From NCBI RefSeq assembly GCF_001723175.1, contig NC_064650.1, forward strand, positions 4,278,001-4,342,000: a DNA stretch of 64,000 nt. The letters run 5' to 3'. Positions 43,988 through 54,205 of the stretch are shown in pieces. Made by a program: the position numbers and the translations under genes. This DNA comes from Penicillium oxalicum. Its lineage: Eukaryota > Ascomycota > Eurotiomycetes > Eurotiales > Aspergillaceae. The notes beneath the pieces are model-generated. The model had not been told where the DNA came from. It saw nothing but the letters and a program-made list of their open reading frames with translations, and did not search any database. Every line of letters begins with the position of its first letter. The stretch's first letter is position 1.

Positions 43988-45040
43988 ATGCCTCCACGCG
44001 TGCGGATTACGTCGCTGCAGCGCCAATCCTTGCGATGCACCAGAGAACTTCGAATCGCGTCTCGTAGCGCCAGCACCGCTGCTGCGCCGGCCGTCACACC
44101 CGCGCCATCTATTGAGCAAATGACACGCTCTAAGGCACCCATTGCAAAGACGCCTCCTACTCAGTTGCCATCTCACCGTAATCCTGAATATCGCCGCTCA
44201 CAACTCCTGCGCCAATACACGTCTCTCATTCGTACATCTCCCTTGATGGTCATCTTTCAACACAACAACTTGAAATCTATGGAATGGGCCTCGATTCGAC
44301 GAGAGTTGACCAAGGCTCTGCAAAAGGTGGATGAGAAGATTGCCTCAGAAGGGCGGTCAGCTCCCGCTTTGGCGCCGTATATCAAGCTGCAAACCATCCA
44401 GACTAGCATCTTCGAGGTCGCCATCCGCATCGTCGAGTACTTCCGGCCCAACCAGGCCGCCCAGGCTGCCGGACAGCCTCCGAGTGCCGTCGACCCTATC
44501 ACACAAACCTCGGCTGAGTTACCGGCCATTTCTGGCTCCAGGGATGACCCGGCACTGACGCACGACCTGTCTCGTGCCGCCTATGCCGCTGTGAGGAATC
44601 TGAAGGGACGCCACGAGCTTGGCGACATCCTTGTCGGCCCCATCGCTGTCCTCTCCATTCCTGCCGTCTCTCCCGAACACATGAAGGCTGCGCTGTCAAT
44701 TCTCACCCCCAAAGAGTCCGGATTTGCGGCACCTACGCGTAAGGGTAACCCGGACTACCATGACCCGATCGTCCAGACCGGCCTGCAGAAGCTCAACCTG
44801 CTGGCTGCACGTGTCGATGGAAAGGTCTTCGATATCAACGAGACCAAGTGGGTCGGCAGCATCGAGGGTGGTATGGATGGCCTGCGCGCGCAGCTTGTCA
44901 TGGCTCTGCAGAGCATGGGATCCAGCGTCACGAGCACTTTGGAGGGTGCTGGAAAGAGCCTCTACCTCACCCTGGAGAGTCGACGAAGCGTTTTGGAGGA
45001 GGAGCAGAAGCCCGCGGAAGAAAAGACTGAGTCGTCTTAG
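43988..45040 (+). CDS. mrpl11: mitochondrial large ribosomal subunit protein uL10m (MRPL11)
   Basis: A mitochondrial ribosomal stalk-base protein of about 350 aa with no introns. It starts MPPRVRITSLQRQSLRCTRE, an Arg/Ser-rich presequence for mitochondrial import, followed by a Pro-rich linker. The conserved core is KAPIAKTPPTQLPSHRNPEY, LLRQYTSLIRTSPLMVIFQH and LKSMEWASIRRELTKALQKV. GRHELGDILVGPIAVLSIPA and VDGKVFDINETKWVGSIEGG belong to the second part. The C-terminal ends in an acidic EEEQKPAEEKTESS. The bacterial uL10 stalk-binding C-terminus is not obvious, as usual for fungal members. Divergent from trpD. Confidence 0.9.
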   Translation: MPPRVRITSLQRQSLRCTRELRIASRSASTAAAPAVTPAPSIEQMTRSKAPIAKTPPTQLPSHRNPEYRRSQLLRQYTSLIRTSPLMVIFQHNNLKSMEWASIRRELTKALQKVDEKIASEGRSAPALAPYIKLQTIQTSIFEVAIRIVEYFRPNQAAQAAGQPPSAVDPITQTSAELPAISGSRDDPALTHDLSRAAYAAVRNLKGRHELGDILVGPIAVLSIPAVSPEHMKAALSILTPKESGFAAPTRKGNPDYHDPIVQTGLQKLNLLAARVDGKVFDINETKWVGSIEGGMDGLRAQLVMALQSMGSSVTSTLEGAGKSLYLTLESRRSVLEEEQKPAEEKTESS

Positions 45041-45331
45041 TCTCGGCTGCGGTGTCGCTCTTCCCCTCTCACAATCTGTATAATAACTGCCGGTGTCGGC
45101 CTCGTTTTCTAGAAGGGTCTCGGCGATGGACTCTTTTCGCATTTACATAGGGCCAATGTATACCTCCCGCGGGATGAATGTTTCTTTGAATGGTCATAAA
45201 TCTTTGAGGATATAGTTGTTGAAAAATTGTTCAGTGAAGAGGGAAAAAAATCATGACTCTATCCGCAGTGTGCAGTATGTAAGCTGGACAGAGAGACTCC
45301 ATGGATTTGCATTTGCCTTCAAGAGCCCCCT

Positions 45332-46756
45332 TCAATTCTCCCTCAGACGCAATTTGGCGTTCATGCCGACAATACAACGCACAAGATCCCAGTCGCCATC
45401 CAGTCCAACCCAATCGGTGACCAAGATGCCCGTCCCACAGTCCCCATCGTCCTCGTGCGAACGACGACAGAGATAATCCACCGTCGCGGGGTTCACCTTG
45501 GCTGCAATCTTCTCCGGCCAGGTATTTGGTCTCCAAAAATTGCTGGCGCTGAGGAAATTACAATAGAACGGGAACTCACGAGCCTCGACGGGGCCGGGCA
45601 ATTCCCCGAGCGGATAGCGGCACTTGCTTGCCCGGTCGATGTGTTCCCGCACGTATCTGATCTTCTCGTCAATGTTGGTGGTCTCTTGGACCTCATAGAA
45701 ATCCTGGATGCACAGATGGCCACTCGGGCAGGTTGCGTTGGGAGTGTTATCGGCCCAGGCGGCACCGTCGATGCCCCAGCCATTGCCTCCGTGCTCTTTT
45801 GTCAATTCCTCGGGAAGATTGAAGCGGCGCACTAGAACGACTTTGCCTCGCGCTTCACCCAGTGTAGGGATCTTCGGTCGTACCCACCAGCGGCTGTCGG
45901 GGCGGGCATAGTGTCGTGAGAGTATGTTGGCAAGTTGCTCATCCGTGGCGTTTCCTGGACCTTCTCGCTTGAGAGATACGATGAGGGTCTCGGACGGGTT
46001 CCGGTCCAGGAACTCGTTGACTTCTTTCATGAGGTCGCGGAAGTACTTGTTTCCTGTGAGTGAGATGGGGAAGACACTGTGGACCAGGATCAGGTCGTCC
46101 TTTGCGGGATCGTCGGGATATTGAGGCTGGACGCGGATGTCAAAAAAGCGCACTCCATTCTCCAGCTGGTCCTTGGGGCTCACAGCCTGGCAGCGCACCG
46201 AGGGTGGCGCAAAATAACAGGTCGGTGAGTTGTGAGTTCCCGGAATTGACAGTGCGGAGAGAAGAACACCGTCACGCAGCTCACCCATCCAAGCATTGAC
46301 ATTTGCCGACGAGAAGATGGTCAAGTACGACTCGGACGTCAAATAGATGGCCGTGAGCCGATAGCGGGGGTTCTCAGACTCCGATCTCATCGTTGCTGAC
46401 TCCGTTGTGGGCACTGGGACTTGAACGATATGACGCTCGCCTTCGACCTCAAAGGTCAGGCGCATACGCTCCTTATCCGACTGGACGAACGCACTGCGTT
46501 CGGTCCGGTTGGTGGTGAATGGATCAATGCGCACGTCGAGATCATTTTGCTCCTCAAATGGACGAGTGTCCTCGTGAATCACCTTGACAGGCTCTGCAAT
46601 CCGCGTGGTGTTGGTCAGCGCGCGGGTAAAATTTCGCGCCAGCAGGGCGAGATCATCGCCTGGACTTTTCTCCTTGGGAGCCTCAAAGCGCTCGATGCGC
46701 CGGAGGACGATTGGAGTGCTGGTGTTGTTGCGAATTGTAAGCTTTTCGGCGACCAT
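45332..46756 (-). CDS. phosphatidylinositol-specific phospholipase C-like protein
   Basis: A PI-PLC X-domain protein of about 474 aa, no introns. The start MVAEKLTIRNNTSTPIVLRR is preferred; an upstream in-frame ATG at 46855 lacks conserved sequence. A beta-rich N-terminal region (about residues 1-150) precedes the catalytic barrel: LSALSIPGTHNSPTCYF with the first catalytic His, FDIRVQPQYPDDPAKDDLIL with the acidic residues, and LVHSVFPISLTGNKYFRDLM with the second His. ETLIVSLKREG and KVVLVRRFNL follow. No signal peptide or EF/C2 domains are visible, so this is the small bacterial-like type that cleaves PI without calcium. Whether it is secreted or cytosolic is not clear. Confidence 0.88.
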   Translation of the reverse strand: MVAEKLTIRNNTSTPIVLRRIERFEAPKEKSPGDDLALLARNFTRALTNTTRIAEPVKVIHEDTRPFEEQNDLDVRIDPFTTNRTERSAFVQSDKERMRLTFEVEGERHIVQVPVPTTESATMRSESENPRYRLTAIYLTSESYLTIFSSANVNAWMGELRDGVLLSALSIPGTHNSPTCYFAPPSVRCQAVSPKDQLENGVRFFDIRVQPQYPDDPAKDDLILVHSVFPISLTGNKYFRDLMKEVNEFLDRNPSETLIVSLKREGPGNATDEQLANILSRHYARPDSRWWVRPKIPTLGEARGKVVLVRRFNLPEELTKEHGGNGWGIDGAAWADNTPNATCPSGHLCIQDFYEVQETTNIDEKIRYVREHIDRASKCRYPLGELPGPVEAREFPFYCNFLSASNFWRPNTWPEKIAAKVNPATVDYLCRRSHEDDGDCGTGILVTDWVGLDGDWDLVRCIVGMNAKLRLREN

Positions 46757-48304
46757 GGCGGGAATGGTGTGTAGTCGTCTTGAGAGATGAATGAAAGATG
46801 ACAAGGAGGTCTCATCGACGTTTGAGCGCCAATGCCAATCCCGGGCCTCGGACAAGCCAGCTCAGATCGCTCTGTTTCCTCATGGCTTCACGGCGGGACG
46901 GGTCCAACCGAGGGAATCCATCTTCGACTTGGAAGGCTGCAAACGGCCAGGTGGAGCAGTCAGTTCCAAAGAGAGTTTAGCCGGTCTCGATGAGCCCCTC
47001 CACCATCACCAAACCCGGGTCGGCTGGCGACTTTTTAGTGCAATCACCGGGCCCGCTGTGGGCGAGGTTGATCGCGCCTTGACCAACGTGGGGGGGGGGG
47101 GAGGGGTGACTGCTTTCTCGAATCGCATTCGAAGCTGGTTGGAATGGCTGGCGCCTAAAGCTGGTGGGGGGCCGATAATATTCCGGCTGAGCCCCAGCCT
47201 GGGCCACGGCCCGCTGGGCGCTGTAAATAGTTGATCGAGGGACACAGTAATAGATATCAGGATCAAAGTACAAGGTGGCCCTGGTAATTGACGTACGTAC
47301 TGATACCTGTAGGCTGCAATATTCAGATCATGTACAATTTCATCGTCGTCTCCTTGAAAGCCTGGTCACAACTCATGAGACATGCGTAATACATGTTAGA
47401 TAGGGGTACCTACTCTTATCGTTTTTGAACCTGATCTATATCCTTCTGTAGATCCACCGCATCACACGATCTCGAAATGATGGAAACACACTCCGTGGAG
47501 TGCATTCAATTCCAATGAGACTATGCAAGCTTCTCATGTTAATCGAATCTAAGTAATGCCGATGGAAGTAAGTCAAAAATTCAATTCGACCTGGGGCCTC
47601 CTTCGCAATAAATAAGAGAGAAGAGAGAGAGAGCGCGGCTCTAAACTCTCATCAAGCACTTCTTCATAGGCAGGAATTCATCCATGGCGACAGCGATCCA
47701 GCGACGACAATACCCCCTTTGGATCATTCCACCATCGTTCACAATTGATGACCACTGCAAACGCAAAACGCAAGATGAGCCCGAGAAGCTCCGCTGATGG
47801 TCAGAGTCCAGCATGACAATCGATAGCTGCCGACCTCCAAACACTTCCTGAGCGACGAGTGCAAATCCGAGCAGATCCATTTCTGACCCGTGTCGGGTCT
47901 CCAACGAAGGACCTTCAAAAGTTGCTCTGGTTTACGTGCAGTTTCTACCTATCTCATTTTTACAAGACACATTCACGTTCTGTACCCACCGCCAAGACGT
48001 GGGCGTCGCCTTGCTTCATCTTGAACGGCAACTTGGACGCGACTTTCCCTGAATAGCTTCAGCCAGTCAGCCTCTTCTCGGCATGAAGCAAATTGGAAAT
48101 AGGTAGGTGGCTGCCTACAATCGTCTCAGATGGACACGGGGATACCGCAATACATGTGCGCAACGCGTACAACGCTACGTACGCCGTCGCAGAAGAATCA
48201 AAGACCAGCACGTTATATAAACGCACTCTCCTTCGCATGTGTCTTGGCTATCATCCAAATAGCGCAGACGCACCTCTGTGATTGATTTTCACTTGACATC
48301 GTCC
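46757..48304. other. gene-poor interval
   Basis: About 1.5 kb between divergent PI-PLC and AAA ATPase genes. It contains a G12 run (47090-47101) and a GA-rich microsatellite near 47614-47633, and is AT-rich around 47300-47640. No open frame with a recognisable domain on either strand. Confidence 0.45.
47614..47633. repeat. GA-rich simple repeat
   Basis: A run of GA units broken by one A (AAGAGAGAAGAGAGAGAGAG), about 670 bp upstream of the AAA ATPase start. Confidence 0.8.
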
Positions 48305-50407
48305 ATGTCTCAACCTCAGTCAAGACCCGACGGCAAAAGGTCTGCGCCGCCGCCGCCGCCACCACCACCACCGTCTCCGCCGGGGCCTCGTGCACCAGCT
48401 ATCGACAAATGTGACACGGTCTCCAATGTGAAACGTGAATCACCCGGCTCTCCTTTGGAAGATCAGTCGAGAACAAAGGAAACCTCCAATCAGTTCATAT
48501 GCAACGACGTGATCATGTTCTCGTGGGCAGGAGATCGCCCAGAGGCCACAGACTTTGACTTCCCACGGGACGACAAAAAGGGGGCCGTTACGCTTCGCCA
48601 GATAGTGACTCACTACGCCGGAGTCGCCCAGTCACGCAGAATCGCTGCTGAAAGGTTATACATGATCCTTGGCCGCCTGAGATGTCTCAACTATGCGATC
48701 ATACGGTACAATGACGGATTGGTCTGCCAATCCCAAAGCTTTCATCAGTACTGGCGACGGCATACCCTAAGCTTGCTCTCTGGGTTCGGATTCCGGCCCA
48801 GTGAAGATCCAGAAGCGATTGAAGTCATCGGGCTGACCGAGTTGATTGATGCCGTGGAAGACATTTACAGCACAGCTACACAAGCTGCCCGAGAGTTGAT
48901 TCGAAATGGGCAGATGTCGTTTGATGGCCTGGGAGAGCTCTTTCGACCAGACGTGGCCGTCAAGTGCACCTCAGTCCCCGGGTGCGGACCCTGCGTGTAC
49001 AGAGTCACGGACTCGTTCTACGAGGAACGTCGATCACTCTTTGGGTCGCAGAGAGTTTTCAACGTGACGATGGAAGTGGTTGTTCTAGTAGGCAACCACT
49101 TCTCCGTGGCTGCGTTCTCAGAAAGTTTTACTGCTTGGAATGGAGCACACTGCCGCAGTCTCGCCGACTTCCCCTATCGTCCTGTGGCTCACAGTGAAAT
49201 GGAAATGTTCAATGCCCGTGGACAGAAGGCTGTCCAATTCGGTCTGGGAGGCGCAAAGTACCTTGCTTACGCGGCAAGCTCCTTCTATGTTCACCCAAGT
49301 CGGCCTCGAGATAGATCGCAGGGCATGTCACAAGCCACCAACAGTTCCTTGTCTCACCTAGGAGGACGAGTCATGATCGATATGGCTCGGGGCTCCTTGC
49401 TGGGTCACTATCCGTGCCAAGGAGTCGAAGAGGCTACTTTGTCCATCATCCAACTGGCAGGACGTTACAGACAATGGCTCTCGAAGCGCTCCCGCGTCGA
49501 CAGTCTCGAGGTAGAGGAGCTGATTCTGTGGGACTCGGTGCCGTCCGAATTTACCGTCTTCTGCTGGCCCGCCCTGGTCGGCTTCAGCTTCAGCATCAAG
49601 GCGTGGGGCCATGTTTTGGTGGAGGGTCTTGCCCCCATCTCCTTCCAAGACAACGCATTTGATCATCTGGTGTTGAAGCAGGAGCGAAAGGATTTGATCC
49701 GTGCCGTAGTCCGTCACGGCACCACTTTCCAAGCAACAGACACAGACGTGATTGGGGGCAAGCAAGGTGGACAAATCTTCCTTCTTCATGGACCTCCCGG
49801 CGTTGGGAAGACTTTGACAGCTGAAGCGATCGCAGAGGTACTTCATCGCCCACTGTACTATGTGACCATGGGTGAACTTGGTGTGACCCCAGAAGATCTT
49901 GAGCGGAGATTATCCGACGTCCTCGAGCTCTGTGCAGAGTGGGACGCATTAGCCGTGCTTGACGAGGCCGATGTGTTTTTGGAGACCCGGTCCACCTCCG
50001 ATCTGATCCGCAATGCCATGGTTTGCGTGATGCTGCGCATTCTCGAATATCATCCCGGTATCCTATTCCTCACTACGAACCGTGTCCGCATGATCGATCC
50101 AGCATTTGAGAGTCGAATCACCGTTGCTCTTCGCTACCAGGCTCTTGATCAAGAAGCCCGGATGCAAATTTGGAGAGATCAAGTGGGCAGGCTGGGCGTT
50201 GAATCCCACGGGGACATCAACTTTGAACGATTAGCAGAAGCACCACTGAACGGAAGGCAGATCAAGAATGCTGCTCGCTTGGCATTGAGCTTGGCAGCCG
50301 ACAAGGACAGTCAGTTGACCGAGAGATTGCTTCTGGATACGGTGGATGTCATCTCACTCGGACACCGAAATATCCTAGCGGATGATACATGGGATGCTAG
50401 GAAATGA
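48305..50407 (+). CDS. AAA-family ATPase of the fungal accessory type (DUF7025-like)
   Basis: A single-exon ATPase of about 700 aa. MSQPQSRPDGKRSAPP leads into a run of nine Pro, a disordered stretch and a region resembling the fungal DUF7025-type domain (LFGSQRVFNVTMEVVVLVGN, PYRPVAHSEMEMFNARGQKA). The C-terminal AAA module is complete: Walker A HGPPGVGKTLTAEAIAEVL near residue 496, Walker B ALAVLDEADVFLETRSTSD near 549, sensor 1 ILFLTTNRVRMIDPAFESRI with the Arg finger, and the lid LNGRQIKNAARLALSLAAD. The substrate is unknown; such proteins are expanded and patchy in filamentous ascomycetes. The start is the first ATG in frame. Confidence 0.88.
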   Translation: MSQPQSRPDGKRSAPPPPPPPPPSPPGPRAPAIDKCDTVSNVKRESPGSPLEDQSRTKETSNQFICNDVIMFSWAGDRPEATDFDFPRDDKKGAVTLRQIVTHYAGVAQSRRIAAERLYMILGRLRCLNYAIIRYNDGLVCQSQSFHQYWRRHTLSLLSGFGFRPSEDPEAIEVIGLTELIDAVEDIYSTATQAARELIRNGQMSFDGLGELFRPDVAVKCTSVPGCGPCVYRVTDSFYEERRSLFGSQRVFNVTMEVVVLVGNHFSVAAFSESFTAWNGAHCRSLADFPYRPVAHSEMEMFNARGQKAVQFGLGGAKYLAYAASSFYVHPSRPRDRSQGMSQATNSSLSHLGGRVMIDMARGSLLGHYPCQGVEEATLSIIQLAGRYRQWLSKRSRVDSLEVEELILWDSVPSEFTVFCWPALVGFSFSIKAWGHVLVEGLAPISFQDNAFDHLVLKQERKDLIRAVVRHGTTFQATDTDVIGGKQGGQIFLLHGPPGVGKTLTAEAIAEVLHRPLYYVTMGELGVTPEDLERRLSDVLELCAEWDALAVLDEADVFLETRSTSDLIRNAMVCVMLRILEYHPGILFLTTNRVRMIDPAFESRITVALRYQALDQEARMQIWRDQVGRLGVESHGDINFERLAEAPLNGRQIKNAARLALSLAADKDSQLTERLLLDTVDVISLGHRNILADDTWDARK

Positions 50408-51067
50408 AAAGCGATGCATCGGTAAATGTTTGATAGCGCAGTACAAGTGGTTGTTGTAAGCCGAGAAGACTAAAATTGTGTTTGGGGGTCTTCATCAATG
50501 TACTGTCTCTGGGCCGAGCATAGTGAAGGATCGAAGTGAATGGTCTCCGGTTGATGCGAGGGAGATGAAACCGGTGAGTTCAGCTCTGTGGACCTCAGCT
50601 CTGTGGACCAGAGCCACGAGTGGATGTGGAGAGCGTTCCGCTTCACCCAACAAGGTCTGTGCAAGCAGGTGCCTGGTAAACTTCAACGGATCAGGTTGGG
50701 AATGTATGAATGATTCATGCAGTCGTCACTTGGAATCCACCCGAGACGAATCTTGAAAAGTTCCACGGAGTCAATCAGCGAAAAAAAAGCCACTCCAAGA
50801 AAATGTCTCTGGGGTAGAGATTTCACATGGATATTCCATAGGTGCCTCTCATAATTGAAACTTCCCCAAGAATTCAAAACAGCATCTGACAAACCTTTGT
50901 CGAAAAAGAAAATAATAAAAAAAAGAAACTCGATTGATGGCTAATTGGACAATCTTCATACATTTAAACATCGTGTACACTCGTGGAAGTCGATGTTTTC
51001 CTTTCCCACACCCTCTACTCCTTCCACAAGGACATGTTCAAAGAGGGGCCGGTCTCCATTTCCATCA
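50408..51067. other. convergent interval
   Basis: About 660 bp between the converging AAA ATPase and CHZ1 genes. It is AT-rich at 50900-50960. A short imperfect repeat (CTCTGTGGACC, 50583-50607) is present; no coding signal was seen. Confidence 0.4.
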
Positions 51068-51465
51068 CTATACTTCCGGAATATCCGACTCTGCAGGCCC
51101 TTCGTTGTACTTATTCTCCGTGACTGGTTTCGTATGCCGAAGACGATCCCCTCGTATAATATTGGACTCATCCAGTGCTTCACGATCATCTTGCCCTACA
51201 GACCCGTCAGCAACCTTCCCGCCAAAAGACCCCTGTAGAGTGACCGCTGAGAGAACCCACTTAGCTGCCGGTTTGTGTCCGCAGTGTATGGGTTAATGGG
51301 ATCTTCGACCGGTTCATCATCACTTTGGACGGGAACCGGTTCACCCTGGTCCAGGTCCTCGTCTGTGATGTATGAGTTGTCTGCGAATGATCGATCCACG
51401 CGGGACTGGTCATTTTCAGTCTCGTAGATCTCATCTTCGGCGTTCTGATTCATTGGCTTAGACAT
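51068..51465 (-). CDS. histone H2A.Z chaperone CHZ1-like protein
   Basis: A small acidic nuclear chaperone of about 110 aa. Exon 1 (51465-51261) encodes MSKPMNQNAEDEIYETENDQ and a Glu/Asp-rich stretch with EPVEDPINPYTADTNRQL. Exon 2 (51195-51068) continues, after a phase-1 joint, RQDDREALDESNIIRGDRLR and HTKPVTENKYNEGPAES, ending DIPEV. The ALDESNIIRG core matches the CHZ motif that grips H2A.Z-H2B dimers; the usual following RTRGK is changed to RLRHTK. The intron is 65 nt (GTGGGT..TAG). The function is inferred from the motif and acidity. Without the splice the frame reads into unrelated sequence. Confidence 0.78.
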
Positions 51466-52849
51466 TTTAATTGGAAAAGGCCGAGGTGAATTGGATGTGG
51501 TAGGGTCAAAATCCTGCTTGAAAACTAGAGAAAAAATATACATATATACACAAATTCCTAGAAAGGTGGAATCTTTAGGTGCGCGAGAGCCTACTTCCGC
51601 AGTCAGATAGCTGCAACTTTATACAGCTGGTGTAATAGGCTTGGGACGAGCCACCTCTCCTTGTTGCCCCTCTGTTCATTATCACGTAATGGAAGAGTAA
51701 TCTGCTCAATTGATTATCAAAAAGTTGACTTGTGATGATTATGCTAAAATGGTTTTGTTTGGCCGAAAGATTCTGAATACTAAGCTCAAAGACTATCATA
51801 GAGGGTATGAAATCCAAATTTCTAGTTGGATCACGTTGCCAGTGTAAACCAGAACGATAAATCATGGGCTCGTCTTGGGTCGGCTGTAGATGATGGAAGA
51901 AATTCTCTTGCTCAAGAAATTCCTATTTCATCTTTTCTAGGTCTACCAATTCACAAAGCCTATGTTTTGACCCTACCATTGTATTGGAGAGTTAATCTTT
52001 CAGTCAAAGCCTTCTGCGCACTCAAGAATCTAGACTTACTGTCTCATCATGACGTGGATAGACTCGCCATCTCGAGGACTGACCGCTCCTCGCCCGCATC
52101 GACATGTCATAATTGATCATACCGACTTGAGAGGTTCTCCATCGATTGCCCCATCTACGGTGTAGCCATTGAGTGCTAGCCAGGGGCTGGTTTCGCCTCG
52201 TCTTCCACGGATCTCTTGTCTCCTCTCTTGGGGGAGGAGGGAAGCTTGATTCGGAGCTGGTATGTGAAACAAGTTCTCGATCTTCCCGCACCAACCGCCA
52301 CGCTAACGCCGATTCCAAGATCTTTGCAGGGGCCCAGACCCACGGGGAAAGATAAAGTTGTCATTTAGTCTTCGATTGGGTTTACGATTCGACCCCACCA
52401 CAAGAAAATACTTTCTCGCACGGTGCAACGAGACTGGAACTGTCCTTCTATGGACGGGTTGGGGTATGTATGAGGGACAGGGGATCCGCAGTGCTCAGGA
52501 ATTGGAACCCACTCGAAGCCTGTTTGCTCGCATGAAATTTGGACGTTGCATCTAAAGAATCTTGATGGAATGACTTGATTCTTGATCGGTGGATTGGCGA
52601 TCATGGCAGAGGACGTCAAAGAATGCAAGTGTCCGGTGGTGGACTATGTAATGGCTCAAGATGATAGATGTGGGAGATACCGGGGAAGGTATAAAGGCAA
52701 TGGAGACGATCCTGGAGAAGACTTTTTTTTCTACTCATCAACCAAACAACCCGAGCCCACTCAACCAACTCACTTCATACTTATTCTACTTCAAGTCTCT
52801 GTCTTGAATCTTTCAGAGCCATCGTTCCATTTACTTCCCTACCTTCATC
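51466..52849. promoter_or_regulatory. divergent interval, chz1-like / con-10-like
   Basis: About 1.4 kb without a convincing gene. The half near the CHZ1-like gene is AT-rich. The part next to the con-10-like gene includes a TATA box at 52690-52696, an AGGGG stress-type element near 52475 and a CT-rich leader (52750-52840). Confidence 0.45.
52690..52696 (+). promoter_or_regulatory. TATA box of the con-10-like gene
   Basis: TATAAAG lies 160 bp before the start codon and is followed by a CT/CA-rich 5' leader. A clear TATA box fits a strongly induced stress gene. Confidence 0.6.
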
Positions 52850-53217
52850 ATGACTGACAACACCAACCCCGGAAACTTTGCCAACCGCCCCAAGGAGGAG
52901 GTTCAAAAGATCGCCAGCAAGGGCGGCCAGTCCAGCCACCAAGGTGGCTTTGCCGGCATGGACGCTGACAAGCAGGTCAGTTCACCTTCCCAATAGATCA
53001 CCTTGTCCCGCCATCATATACTCTCCCGTGGCCGCTTTCACGTGGCTTGACCTCACCAGTTTGACCCGAGTAATGTACTGAGGATCTGTTCCAGCGGGAA
53101 ATCGCGTCCAAGGGTGGCCAAGCCTCGAGCGGCAGCTTCGAGCCCAACGACCCCCGTGCCAAAGAAGCTGGTCAAAAGGGCGGCAAGGCCAGTGGCAACA
53201 CTCAGCCGGATGAGTAA
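52850..53217 (+). CDS. conidiation/stress protein CON-10-like (KGG repeats)
   Basis: A small hydrophilic protein of about 82 aa. Exon 1 (52850-52975) encodes MTDNTNPGNFANRPKEEVQK, IASKGGQSSHQGGFAGMDAD KQ; exon 2 (53095-53217) continues REIASKGGQASSGSFEPNDP and ends AKEAGQKGGKASGNTQPDE. Three KGG repeats are visible (IASKGGQ, IASKGGQ, EAGQKGGK), the mark of the CON-10/GsiB stress-induced family. The 119-nt intron (GTCAGT..CAG) is in phase. Homologues accumulate in conidia and under desiccation or light; their molecular role is thought to be protective. The TATA box and the neighbouring GRG-1-like gene fit stress or starvation control. Confidence 0.9.
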
Positions 53218-53762
53218 AGAGTGTAAACTCTTCAATTCATGGCTCGTGCTCATCTCCCAGTGGATGCTCATTCTGGGGTAATGATCCATTGTTTTGTTCC
53301 ACGTCAACCTGTCCAGCTCTCTGTTCCTTTTGATCACCATGGATTCTTCCTCTACCTCTCGAGGCTGGCGTGTCTTATCGGCTTCGCTGTCATGAACACG
53401 TGTATAGGGGGGCATTTCTTGATCATTGCAGGGGTAAATGGGAGCGTTGCAGACTGGAACACTGCGAGTGCATCATTTGATGAGCCCGAGGAAGTTCACG
53501 ATTTGATGTCATAGGAATCTCATGAGATCTCTCTTTCTCCAGGCTTTCCATCGCCGTGTCTCGCAGTTTGCAGTAGGACCTGCATCACGTAGATGGGGAC
53601 GTACAGTGTAGATTTCCGGCATGTGATTGGCGGACCTGAAAAGGGTTGAGACGAGTTCACGTCCCTCGCCGCGTCAGGTACCTGGCGGTTGTGGAGAAGA
53701 AACCGGTTGTTTTCCAAATCTTGAAGCCATCAAGAATATCGGCATCGTCATTTTTTTCACAC
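53218..53762. other. gene-free interval
   Basis: About 545 bp. It begins with the 3' flank of the con-10-like gene and shows no coding signal on either strand. Confidence 0.35.
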
Positions 53763-54205
53763 ATGTCGTACAAGGCTGTATGCGATTATGATGGCGAATA
53801 TGGCCAACTGGAGACTGGTGACTCCATCGAGTTAGTGCGACAAGATGCCTGGCTATCATTGCGTGAGCCATTATCAGCTACGGTACGATCGGTGTATCGA
53901 TTGCTTCCAGGGTTTCTGTTGTCCACTGCAAGTGTGCATCTTACAGGTTGAGTAGTTGTGTCGCTGTTGTCACTTCCACACACGTCTTGATCGTCGCCAA
54001 GGCGGGACTGAGTTCCGTCCATTTGATCGGAGGGCACAGTTTCGGCAGACGGAACCTGCCAATCCCCGAAGGTGCAACGAGATCCGTCCTGCTACGCCAC
54101 GTCAGACAACTTCACATGCGCTTCAGCATGAATTCAACTGGGGCTCATGTGCTTGTCTGTCCTTGCACGATCGACTCCAACGAGGAGTCTGGCGGGTGCT
54201 CCTGA
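53763..54205 (+). CDS. possible small two-exon gene, unrecognised
   Basis: Two open stretches may form one gene. The first starts MSYKAVCDYDGEYGQLETGD at 53763 and stays open past 53890. The second, open to TGA at 54203-54205, reads SSCVAVVTSTHVLIVAKAGL, then GGHSFGRRNLPIPEGATRSV and ends NSNEESGG-like (DSNEESGGCS). An intron at 53894-53946 (GTATCG..CAG) joins them in phase, but its donor is weak; a better donor at 53863 (GTGAGC) with CAG at 53910 gives a short protein of about 46 aa instead. I recognise no domain. The amino-acid composition looks protein-like, but this could be chance. Confidence 0.3.

Noticed and set aside
48340..48375. Poly-proline codons in the AAA ATPase as a repeat-expansion element
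   Set aside because: Nine Pro codons in a disordered head are common in fungal proteins and give no evidence of a special role.
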